The translations under genes were made by a program, and so were the position numbers. From Aquila chrysaetos chrysaetos (lineage: Eukaryota; Chordata; Aves; Accipitriformes; Accipitridae): 64,000 nt of DNA. Position 1 is the first letter of the stretch. Every line of letters begins with the position of its first letter. The stretch lies in contig NC_044030.1 in the NCBI RefSeq assembly GCF_900496995.4, positions 62,001-126,000 on the forward strand, given 5' to 3'. Positions 35,401 through 46,966 of the stretch are shown here, one piece after another. The notes under the pieces are model-generated. The model had not been told where the DNA came from and did no database searches. It worked only from the letters and a program-made list of their open reading frames with translations.

Positions 35401-36141
35401 GGCTCACAATGAGCTATGTTCATCAAGAATGAGCTCAGTTTGCTGCTGCCTGCCTAGGAAGCAAAGAACGTGCTTACTCTGTGGTGGTACTTGGACAAGA
35501 GCAGCAGCTGAAGGAGCAGACATTGCCAGTTGTGTCAATAGCTTCCTACCCTGTAGCTGACCCATTCATTACATGACCCAGATCCCCTGGCTGGTCAGCA
35601 GAGATGTGCGTTCGGCTGTGTGAGAACCTGCCTGTTCTCCTGAACTTGCATCTGCCTGATCCAAGCAGCTTCACACCCGATTCTGCTGTTGAGGGTGAAG
35701 ACTCCTTCCTTGGTTGAGGGACCACAGACTACACCTCTCATCCCACAGGAGCCCAGGCTTTCTCCAGAGTCAGCGGTGTTCATTGGCTGGGGAGGACTTC
35801 AACAAGAACCTGGGCTGAAGCTTTCTTTTGCTGTCCCTGTGATCTCTGGAAGCAGGTGGAAAAAAAAAAATGTGGCTTTCTGACAGCAGAGAGGCTGAGC
35901 ATGAGCTGAAGGGCTGCTTTGTGCTGTTCTCCAAACCAAGGAGACAGGCCATGTGGCAAAATAGAACACCTTGCTGCTGCAGTTTCTGCTTTTCAGAGTT
36001 TGTGAGGGCAACATATGGTAGATAACTGCTCTCCAGGGAAGACCATGCCTGATGAGTTGGGGTAGCCCTGGCAGGGACCAGCCCCGCTTTGTCTCTGAAC
36101 TGCACAGGGTAAGGACGTCTCACCAGCTACACAGGAGGTAA
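32407..36141. other. Inferred FRMPD1 intron 1; nothing recognised
   Basis: Non-coding DNA with T-rich stretches (32956-32988, 33051-33066, 34560-34615) and an A run near 35860. None of the short open frames resembles a known protein. Confidence 0.45.
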
Positions 36142-38065
36142 AATCATAGAATCATAGAATGGTTTGGGTTGGAAGGGACCTCTAAAGACCATCTAGTTCC
36201 AAACCCCCTGCCATGGGCAGGGACACCTTCCACTACACCAGGTTGCTCAAAGCCCCATCCAACCTGGCCTTGAACACTTCCAGCCATGGGGCATCCACAA
36301 CCTCTCCGGGCAACCTGTTCCAGTGTTTCACCACCCTCACTGTAAAAAAATGTCTTCCTTATATCTAGTCTGAATCTACTCTCTTCTAGTTTAAAACCAT
36401 TACCCCTTCTCCTTTTGCTACAGGCTTTACTAAAAAGTCTGTCCCCATCTTTCTTATAAGCCCCCTTTAAATTCTGAAAAGCTGCAATAAGGTCTCTCTG
36501 GAGCCTTCCCTTCTCCAGGCTGAACAACCACAACTCTCTCAGCCTTTCCTCACAGGAGAGGTGTTCCATCCCTCTGATCATTTTGGTGGCCCTCCTCCAG
36601 ACCTGCTCCAACATGTCCATGTCTTTCTTGTACTGAGGACTCCAGAGCTGGATGCAGTTACTCCAGGTGGGGTCTCACCAGAGTGGAGTAGAGGGGCAGA
36701 ATCCCCTCCCTCGACCTGCTGGTCACGCTCCTTTTGATGCAGCCCAGGATACGGTTGGCTTTCTGGGCTGCGAGCACACTTTGCCATGTCATACTCAGTT
36801 TTTCATCCACTAATACCCCCAAGTCCTTCTCCACAGGGCTGCTCTCAATCCCTTCATCCCCAAGCCTGTATTTGTGCTTGGGATTGCCCCGACCCAGGTG
36901 CAGGACCTAGCACTTGGCCTTGTTGAACCTCACGAGGTTCATATGGGCTCACTTCTCAAGCTTGTCTAGGTCCCTCTGAACGGCATCCCATCCCTCAGTC
37001 ACGTCAACCGCACCACTCAGCTTGGTGTTGTCTGCAAACTTGCTGAGGATACACTCAATCCCACTGTCTATGTTATTGATGAAGATATTAAATGATACTT
37101 GTCCCAGTATAGACCTTGAGGGACAGCACTCATAACTGATCTCCATCTGGACACACAACCATCCAGCCAATTCCTTACCCATTGAGTAGTCCACCTATCA
37201 AATCCACCTCTCTCCAATTTAGAAAGAAGAATGTTGTGGCAGACCGTGTGAATGGCCTTACAGAAATCCAGATAGATGACATCAGTAGCTCTTCCTTCGT
37301 CCACTGATGTAGTTGCTCCATCGTAGAAGGCCACTATGTTGGTCAGGCAAGAATTGCCCTTGGTGAAGCCAGGCTGGCTGTCTTAAATCACCTCCCTGTC
37401 CTCCATGTGCCTTAACATAGCATCTAGGAGGAGCTGTTCCATGGTCTTCCCAGGCACAGAGGTGAGGCTGACAGGTTTGTTGTTCCCAGGGTCCTTCTTT
37501 CCAGCCTTTTTAAAAATGGGTGCAATGCTTCCCTTTTTCCAGTCACTGGGGACTTCACCTGACTACCATCACTTCAAATATCATGGAGAGTGGCTTGGTA
37601 ACTACATCAGCCAATTTCCTCAGGACTCTGGCATGCATCTTGTCAGGTCCCATTGACTTACGTATGTTCAGGTTCCTCAGGTGGTCTCAAACCTGCTTAC
37701 AGTGCTCCCCCAGCCCCTGCCTTGAGGTCCATCCACTTGAGAGGTGTGGGAGGAGAGATTGCCAGTGAAAACTGAGGCAAAAAATTTGAGTACCTCAGCC
37801 TTCTCCTCGTCTGTTGTTATCAGTTTGTCAGTCATGTTCGTCGGGGTGGTACACTTCCTTTGACCTTCCTTTTCTGGCTGACATACCTATAGAAGCCCTT
37901 ATTATTCTTTGCGTCCCTTGCCAACTTCAGCTCCAGCTGCACCTTGGCCTTCGCTACACAATCAGGCAACACCCCTGTGCTCTTTCCAGAATACCTGTCC
38001 CTGTTTCCAGTGCCTATGCATTTCCTTATTGCCCTTTAGCTTGACCAGGTGGTGTAGATGCACCA
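36142..38065 (-). mobile_element. CR1 LINE, 5'-truncated, antisense
   Basis: The plus strand begins with AAATCATAGAATCATAGAAT, the reverse complement of the CR1 3' tail. Reading leftward on the minus strand from about 38065 gives the reverse-transcriptase region and C-terminal part of CR1 ORF2 in several broken frames: a KEMHRHWKQGQVFWKEH segment, an RT core at 37334-36949 and the C-terminal region at 36620-36144. The RT active-site box reads FADN instead of FADD. It is the same family as the sense copies at 20010 and 41930. Confidence 0.92.
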
Positions 38066-41000
38066 TCGTCCACGTTATCAGTTGACTGACCTTCCAAATC
38101 CAGACCCTCATACCTGTTGTATAGAGGCACCTGGGAAGGCGAGGTAGGCAAGGAGGGGGTTCGCCTGCCCCCCTGAGCATAGACTTGCCTCCATTCACTC
38201 CTTTCCTTTTACTGCCTTCTCCTTAGTGGTGGGAGGATACAGGATGGCTTTCACCTTGTGTTTTTTCTGGTGGATGTTTCTGTCTCAGGGACCAGAGCAT
38301 GGTTCCACCAGCACCTTCAGCCTTTTTGGCAAGAATAGCTACAGTCTGGATACTGGCAGGACTGTGGACTTGTTTATATTCCTCTGCTCTGCTATGAAAA
38401 GGCAAAGGGGAAGGAAGACATGACAAAATGGACAGCCCGGTTGTGTATTTTTCACAGCTTGTTCTGGAAGGTGGCTTTAACAGCTGTAGTGTGCAGCATC
38501 CTCATAGCACTGCATGCATGGCACAGACACCTCTGCTTCTTCTCCAGGGGAACTGCTGAATTTCAACATCACTGTCATTACTTTGAAGCCCAAGAGCTCT
38601 GGTCTGGAAATAGCCATCTGTCAAAGGACAAGAGGAAAGATAAGACACTGAGGCTGCATTAACAGCAATGAATGATGTTAGGACCAGCAGTCTTGCTGCT
38701 TTTGGGAGGCTCGTCAGCCCCAGGAGGAGGCTCATTCCAAAGGAGCATTTGGAAGAGGACAAGAGGCCATTTTTGGAGATGGGAGCCCCTCCTGAAGAAC
38801 AGCAGACTGCTATTTAAAGATCTAACAGAGTGCACAGGTTTTGACCATGTGTCGAAAGAGAGATTAGGTTTCTATGAAAAGCAGAGGGGACTAGCACAAA
38901 GCACTGTATTTACACTTTGGGCCATGGCACTTACTGCCATTGAATCTTACTGCCTGTATTTTCAACACCGTGGATTTTGACTGAGCCCTAAGGCTTTTGG
39001 TAGTTAAGGGAAACAGATGTTTAGAACTTGTAGACACATCTGCAAAAGGAATGGTCTCCCCCACAGCTGCTGCGGAGGTTGCTGCTAGTGTTGAGATCCC
39101 TGGCACGTTAGGGTGGCCAGAGGAAGGGTTTGTGATCAGACAACCTTGTTGCACGTGGTGAGGCTTCCTCTGAGGGCTGCGTAGGATTAGCTGGAGCTTA
39201 GAGGCTGGACCTGGCAGCTCTCCTGATTATTTCTGCTGTAAGCATTATTGCAGAGTGGCTGGAAGGCTTACTTGAAGATGGGAGGTGGAAGAAGCCTTAA
39301 AGGCCCTTTACTCCCTTAGTAACTTCACATGTGAGGCTGGAGTACTTCATTAATCTTTGTGTAGCTCCACAGGCTCCTGATACGTGATCCCTAAACCCCA
39401 CAGGGAGCAAGTTACAGTAATTGGGTACCTGCTGTCAAGGCTGGCTTCATCTTCCACTGGCATCATCATCGTCAGCGCTGGCAGCAACAGTGGTAAGGCA
39501 AATGTTGGTCATTTGCTTTTCAGGTAGAAAACTGTATTTTGTAAAGAAGAAAATGTAATTGTTCTGCATCTGCTATAAATACATGTATTCTCATAGTAAT
39601 ATTTATGTCATAGCTGCTGATTCCCAGTATTTAGAACAAATCAGGCCCCAAACTTCAGGAAATTTAAAACAAACAAAAAAGCTTGAATTACTCTCCATTT
39701 GCCTTGTGGGGATGTACCTGGGATCATGTATCAAGGGTGATCAAGGGTGGTTTTGTTGTCAGATTCTTCACTGTCATGGTAAAAATCAAACCGAATCTGA
39801 AACTTCCAGCCAGCAGTATAACTCTAGAGCAGGGGCTCTGGGAACATCAGTATGAGGGTGGCTGGGCTGTAATGAGTTGTCAGTGCTGACGGGAAGATGG
39901 AGTGCTGCAGAAAGATCTTGTACGTGCACCCTCTGTGTTGCCAGCAGCTGGGTGTGCTGTGCTGCCCTGCCAAGTCCAGCGAGTCACTAATGTCTACAGG
40001 AAGTTTTGGGAGCTTTGCAGGGAGGTGCAGGTGCAAGGGAGCCCTTAAAAGCAGAAGAAAGGAATTTTCCTCGGCTGGCTTTATCACCTCTGACAATGCC
40101 TATGGGAGAAGCCAGAAGACGGGTCATCTTTTTCACTGTGTCCCAGCTCTCAGAGCTCAGCACAGACAGCTGGAGTCAGACCTGCCCATGATCTCCTCCC
40201 GTCTGCTTCCCTGCAGGCTGCCTGTTGTTCTGGTTGCTCTCAGGTGGCCTGCCTGATGTCTGTAGCAGAATCAAAAAGCTGTATAAGAAAAGCCACCGTG
40301 CTGAATATCCTGAAGAGAGCCAGAGGTCATTTAACCTAGGTTATCCTTGTTCTCTCTGCTGGTTAGTCTGAGGAAGTCTGGATTTTGGACTGGTGCTGTC
40401 TCAGCAATGTGTGCTGGTGCAAGGTGCTGATGGGGAAAGAATTGCAGCAGCAGAGCAAAGACTGTGTCCCCACAAACCATTATACTCTTCTTAGCCTACA
40501 GGGCTGCTTGCCATGTACACAGCGGTCCGTGTGTTGAAGGCTTGCTGTGTGGGCAATGAGCAAGTGAATCACAAGCAGCAGACCTCTGTTCACCTAGAGG
40601 AGCACTGACGTGCCACAGCTCTTCGTCGGTGCCCATTGTTGTACTGTGCTTTGGGGGCTGGAGGGGGACAGGGCACATTGTATACTATTTGGATTTTATT
40701 ATTGCCTTTCTTGAGATTGCACTCTACTGACGGGCATCCATTACAAGAAATACTTGGAAAGATGCTCCCAAAAGCGCAGGTGAGTGAAGATATGGGTGGA
40801 CCATATCCAGAGCTGTTTTATGGCAGCTTATTGCAACTATTTCTCTTCATGCGGTCCTCTGCCATCAGTGAGTGGAGGAGACCTGCTGATTCTGACTGCT
40901 GCTCCTGCTGCTACATTTTGATGGTAGTGAACACTTTAAAACAAAGATGTAATTTCAAAAACACCAGTAAAACTTTTGTCCATCAGAAAATTTCAGTTTG

Positions 41001-41929
41001 ATGAACTAATACTTTCCATGTAGTGACATGCGAAAAATAGAAGTATTCTCCTTGAAAGTTGGTTTGTTTTTGTTTTTCTTGACAGTCAAATCTGGGCTAG
41101 CTGGCTGAATACTCCTCCCTCTGGTGCTGCCTGCCTGATTGCGCATTCAGCACCCATTTCTTCACAGCTTCCCCTCCTTGTACGGCAGGCTGCCACCAAC
41201 TTTCTGCTCCACTTTGGAGCAGAGAAGAACTGAGTGATGTGAGATCAGATCTATGTTGTCCTTGTTTGCAGCAGGGGTGGAATATATGAAGCTGCTGTGC
41301 CACTGCAGTGGCTGAAAGGGAGGCTGTAGAAAAAAAGGCTAGTGGGGAAGCAGTATTCTCGCTGCTGTGGCAGAGGTGCATGACATACAGTGAAGGCTGG
41401 CAGTTCTCCCTGTGTCCTCTGTTCCTCCATGCAGATGACAATGCACTTCCCGACACTGCTGTCTGCTGTACCGCCCTGTGGCTGCATGCTCTGAGGTTTG
41501 CTGAGGCCCAGATCTTCAAGTCAGTGTTGTTCCCTGAAGACCCGGAATCACCCACCCAGGTTTCCTCTGAGGCACCAGGCAATGGCTGTCTGGATGGGTC
41601 AGTTAGCCATGCAAATACCTGGCAAGTCTTAATTTCCTCTGACAGAGTTTAAGGATCTTTGTGTATTAGGATCCTAGCCCACTCAAGCTGCTTAGTGACG
41701 TGCTCAAGGGCTTGGCTCAAAAATAGTTGCAGAAGGGCAGATGGAAGAAGGACTCAGGTCAGAGCTTTCGTAGGACATCTTTCACGTAAGGCGGAGGTGC
41801 CAACTGCACACGCATGATGGGTCTGTGCAAAAGGCTGGGTAATCCTGTCCCACTCAGCACATGTGCAGGTGCCTGTGTACCCTGGGGACACCACGAGAAA
41901 GAAGGCTGCTACCTTGTGTTTTGCACTAT
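38066..41929. other. Inferred FRMPD1 intron 1; nothing recognised
   Basis: Non-coding DNA. A GC-rich patch at 38130-38180 joins the CR1 and may be unaligned CR1 or flanking repeat. No exon was recognised. Confidence 0.45.
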
Positions 41930-44237
41930 TGTTCTCACCAACAAGGAGGGGCTGGTGGGGAATGTGAAACTCAAGGGCAGCCTTGGCTGCAGTGACCATG
42001 AAATGGTGGAGTTCAAGATCTTTAGGGCAGCAAGGAGGACGCATGGCAAGCTCGCTACCCTGGAATTCAGGAGAACAGACTTTAGCCTCTTCAGGGATCT
42101 GGTTGGTAGAGGACCATGGGATAAAGCCCTGGAGGAAAGGGAGGCACAAGAGAGCTGGTTAATATTCAAGGATCACCTCTTCCAAGCTCAGGAGCGATGC
42201 ATCCCAACAAAGAGGAAGTCAGGCAAAAACTCCAGGAGGCCTGCATGGTTGAAGAAGGAGCTCCTGGACAAACTCAAACACGAAAAGGAAGCCTACAGAA
42301 GGTGGAAGCAAGGACAAGTAGCCTGGGAGGAATACAGAGAAATTGTCTGAGCAGCCAGAGATCACGTTAGGAAAGCTAAAGTGCTGATAGAATTAAATCT
42401 GGCTAGGGACGTCAAGGGCAACAAGAAAAAGCTTCTGTAGGTACATCGGTGATAAAAGGAAGACTAGGGAAAATGTGGGCCCTCTCTGGAAGGAAACAGG
42501 AGACCTGGTTACCTGGGACATGGAGAAGGCTGAGGTGCTGAATGACTTTTTTGCCTCAGTCTTCACCGGCAAGTGCTCCAGCCCTACCGCCCAAGTTGTA
42601 GAAAGCAAAGGCAGGGACTGGGAGAATGAAGAACCACCCGCAGTAGGAGGAGATCAGGTTCGAGACCATCTAAGGGACCTGAAGGTGCACAAGTCCATGG
42701 GACCTGATGAGATGCATCCAGGGGTCCTGAGGGAACTGGTGGATGAAGTGGCTGAGCCACTATCCATCATATTTCAGAAGTCATGGCAGTCCAGTGAAAG
42801 TTCCACTGACTGGAAAAGGAGAAATGTAAATGTAAATTTTTAAAAAGGGAAAAAAGGAAGACCTGGGGAACTACAGGCCAGTCAGTCTCACCTCTGTGCC
42901 TGGCAAGATCATGGAGCATATCCTGCTGGAAACTATGCTAAGGCACATGGAAAACAAGGAGGTGATTAGTGACAGCCAACATGGCTTCACTAAGGGCAAA
43001 TCATGCTTGACAAATTTGGTGGCCTTCTACAATGGGGTTCCAGCGTTGGTGGATAAGGGAAGAACAATGGACGTCATCTACCTCGACTTGTGCAAAGCAT
43101 TTGACACTGTCCACATGACATCCTTGTCTCTAAATTGGAGAGACATGGATTTGACAGATGGACCACTCAGTGGATGAGGGATTGGCTGGAAGGTTGCACT
43201 CAAAGAGTTGAGGTCAACAGCTCAATGTCCGAATGTAGACCAGTGACAAGTGGCATTCCTCAGGGGTCACTGTTGGGACCGGTGCTGTTTAACATCTTTG
43301 TTGGTGACACGGACAGTGGGACTGAGTGCACCCTCAGCAAGTTTGCCAATGACACCAAGCCGTGTGGTGCGGTCGACATATTGGAGGGAAGGGATGCCAT
43401 CCAGAGGGACCCTGACAGGCTTGAGAGGTGGGCCCGTGTGAACCTCATGAAGTTCAACAAGGCCAAGTGCAAGGTTCTGCACCTGGGTCGGGGCAATCCC
43501 AAGCACAAATACAGGCTGGGCGATGAGTGGATTGAGAGCAGCCTGTGGAGGAGGACTTGGGGGGTATTAGTGGATGAAAAACTGAGTATGACATGGCAAA
43601 GTGTGCTCGCAGCCAAGAAAGCCAATTGCATCCTTAGCTGCATCAAAAGAAGTGTGACATGCGGGTCGAGGGAGGGGATTCTGCCCCTCTACTCCACTCT
43701 GGTGAGACCCCACCTGGAGTACTGCATCCAGCTCTGGAGTCCTCAGTACAAGAAAGACATGGACATGTTGGAGCAGGTCTGGAGGAGGGCCACCAAAATG
43801 ATCAGAGGGATGGAACACCTCTCCTGTGAGGAAAGCTGAGAGAGTTGTGGTTCAGCCTGGAGAAGGGAAGGCTCCAGAGCGACCTTATTGCAGCTTTTCA
43901 GAATTTAAAGGGGGCTTATAAGAAAGATGGGGACAGACTTTTTAGTAGAGCCTGTAGCAAAAGGAGAAGGGGTAATGGTTTTAAACTAGAAGAGAGTAGA
44001 TTCAGACTAGATATAAGGAAGACATTTTTTTACAGTGAGGGTGGTGAAACACTGGAACAGGTTGCCCGGAGAGGTTGTGGATGCCCCATGGCTGGAAGTG
44101 TTCAAGGCCAGGTTGGATGGGGCTTTGAGCAACCTGGTGTAGTGGAAGGTGTCCCTGCCCATGGCAGGGGGTTTGGAACTAGATGGTCTTTAGAGGTCCC
44201 TTCCAACCCAAGCCCTTCTATGATGCTATGATTTTAT
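41930..44237 (+). mobile_element. CR1 LINE, 5'-truncated, sense
   Basis: The sequence starts in the C-terminal part of the CR1 endonuclease ([17 protein letters not shown] at about 41990) and continues through the reverse transcriptase ([57 protein letters not shown]) to the ORF2 C-terminus. It ends in the CR1-type tail CTATGATGCTATGATT. The frame is broken at several points (stop near 42348, shifts near 42845, 43160 and 43840). The RT box reads FAND instead of FADD (codon 43348-43350). It shares near-identical sequence with the fragment at 20010. Confidence 0.95.
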
Positions 44238-46861
44238 GGAAATATCTGCCAGACCTGGCTTTTCTAAGACACCTATTGTTTGGCTCAAACACTCTGGTTT
44301 ACTGAAAAGACAATGTGGGGTTTTTTTCTCTTTTAGTATTCCATATGGTTTTTTTAAGCATTTATGTTTGTTTTTCAAGCTTCTCCTCCTTGTCCTGCAG
44401 GTTAAGAGACTTTGTCCAGAAATTCTGTTCTGTGAAGCACAGCAGAAGCACAGGAAGGAAAGGCTGTCCTTTCTGCAAAGTAAAAGATATGGGGCAGGGG
44501 TAGAGGGTGGAGCTGCACATGGAGGTAATGAGAAATCACCAGAGAACAATTGATCTTAGTGCAGCAGTAGCTGAAGCAGGTGACTTTTGGGCATCCAAAC
44601 AGAGAGCCTCTTGGGAGGAAGGACCAGCTGCAAGCAGGACTTTCCCTGTGGCTCAGAGGGGAATGCTAGAACATTTGGAGGGATGTAGGAAAGCCAAAGC
44701 ACTTTATGCTACTGAGAAGAGAGATGAGGTCAAAGTCAGAAGATGGTTGCAGCCACACTGTTGCATGAGTGTTACAGTGTCTATGGAGCTGACTGTCAGA
44801 AGCAGTGAAATACTGAGGCTGAAAAGGAACATATTAAGCATAGACAATGACTGCTCAGGCTTTGGCTTGAGATGTCCTATGTGTGTCTTTCAGGCTGCAG
44901 AACTGCTATGCTTCTACTTGTTCTGTGGGTACTTCCCAGTCACCCTCTGGAAAGGTAGCGGGTTTCTCATCCTACAAGCTCTAGTTTCCTTCAGAAAACA
45001 CCACTTGATTGCAAGGGTACTCATTTTCTGTTCAGAGATGCTGCTCAGAGGCAGACACAGAAGCAGTGTGGCTGAAGGAGCAGTTCTGAATTGTGTTGCA
45101 TAAGAAAGAGCAGCCAAGAGGATGCTCAGTGAAAGAACTCCTGAAGGGTCGAATTTTGTGGCCCTCTTGTTCGTCCATTGCTACACAGGCAGGTAGTGAA
45201 ATAGGCCAGAATGGCTTTCTGGGAGGGAAAGACACATCAGCAAATGTTGGTCCTGTCCTCTCATCCTTGTTAGAAAAGATGAGTTTGGGGGAGTGTTGTG
45301 AGTTCGGAGGGCGCTGAGGGGAGGAGGTCCAGTTTGTGTTGAGACAAAATGCTTTGTGCCTCATTTCTGTCAGCTTCCAACCATCTCTTTTATATCTTGT
45401 TATTCTGAAGTTAACTCACTAATATTTCTGCTACAGCAGAGCTCCTACTATGGACCAGCAGCCCGCTGTCCCGTGCACTGGCCCAGCATAACAGACAATG
45501 TCCCTGAGGTGCAGAACTTACTGTCTGAGCAGAGGACACAAGGGAGGAGCTCGGGACATACAAATCTTGCAAGCTGACCAGAAGACACAGTGTGAAAGGT
45601 GAATATAATAATTCTGTTTCCTTGCTGAAATACAACTGAAAAACAAAGAGCTGATATTCTTCATGACTTCTTGTAGATGCAGACATATTTTCTGTTTCAT
45701 TTTTTGTTTGGTTCACTTGCACGCCACCGTTCTTTCCAGTGTTTCAATGAGTAATGAAAATGGTATGTGGCTACAGGCTTTCTGTATCTTGGAAGGTACA
45801 ATGTTAAAGTGGCAAATTATCTGGTTTGATAGAGGAATTGTGAACTAGCAGGTTCAGTTTGGGGTCTGGAAGCTGACCTAGACTTTGCATCTTCAAAAGA
45901 AGGAACGTTTTTAGGTGCAATTAAAGTCACAATGAATTAACAAGGTCTGAGCCAAACCCTTCTAATGCTGCAGTTCTTCAGTTCTGTAGGACTAAAAACA
46001 TCCTATCAACAGCAGAGGGTAAACACAGAAGGAGCAGTCTGGGTGAGTGACCATTTTTGTATTGTTGAACTAGAGCTTTTAAATGGAAGATCCAGCATGA
46101 GCCACTCACTTTACTGTTTTCTGGAACCACATATGTTTTTAGAGCTCCAGGACTAGTAGACATCAGTACACTGGAACAGTTTTATCAGAGACAAATTTGA
46201 GCTTATGACCTTGGTTTAGAGACTGCTTCTGCTAGTGCAAACAACAGTGTGCTGCAACTTGCACTGGCCACAGGTTTCTTCCTTCATTACTGCTCTCTGT
46301 AGAATTAATGTGGCTGCATTAATCCGAGAGGAAATCTGTCACAGGGAGGGAATACACCAGCTCTCTGCCTGAGGCTGAAGTTTGTGTACTTGTCCCTGAA
46401 ATGATGGTCAATGGAAGAATCGTGACTAGTTTGGATCAATGTACAGCTGGGTGTTACCAAACTTAACCATTCAGAGATCCCAGACTAAAATAGAGAAGGG
46501 CTTTGCTATGACTAGGTACGGCAACTTTCTCATGTTGAGAAAAGAGATCACTGGATCCAGAAACCATGAAAAAGGAATTCAGAGGTTACTGGGTTATTCT
46601 CTGTCATGAGAAGTTAATGCAGTATGACCACCAACATGGACTAACCAAAAGCACCAGGCAGGGGAGACTGGATGGGCAGGAAGAATCATAGTAAGCATTA
46701 CAGATGTTAACATCCTCTGTTAAAGCACATAGTCTTCCCAAGGTGCCAATGAATCTCTTCATTACAAAAGAGTTGTGAATTGGTGTTGGTAACTCTGAAC
46801 AGTGTCTAGGTTTCCTCAATCTTTTATCATTCTGTTTTCCTGTGATTTCTGTCACTTTCAG
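44238..46861. other. Inferred FRMPD1 intron 1, right end
   Basis: Non-coding DNA up to the splice acceptor TCTGTCACTTTCAG ending at 46861. No other exon or named repeat was recognised. Confidence 0.5.
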
Positions 46862-46966
46862 GTAAATGGAAGATTTGGAGACTAACTTAATCCAAACACG
46901 CAAAGCATGTAGAATAGAGCAAATGGTAGCAAAATGGCTTCATCGCTCTCGGGATGGTGCATCCAG
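46862..46966 (+). CDS. FRMPD1: FRMPD1 coding exon 1 (start codon at 46866)
   Basis: The acceptor CACTTTCAG ends at 46861 and is followed by GTAA and then the ATG. The donor GTAAAC starts at 46967. The encoded N-terminus [19 protein letters not shown] matches the conserved FRMPD1 start, which fixes the initiation codon. The exon ends two bases into an arginine codon. The presence of an acceptor shows that at least one upstream non-coding exon exists. Confidence 0.93.
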
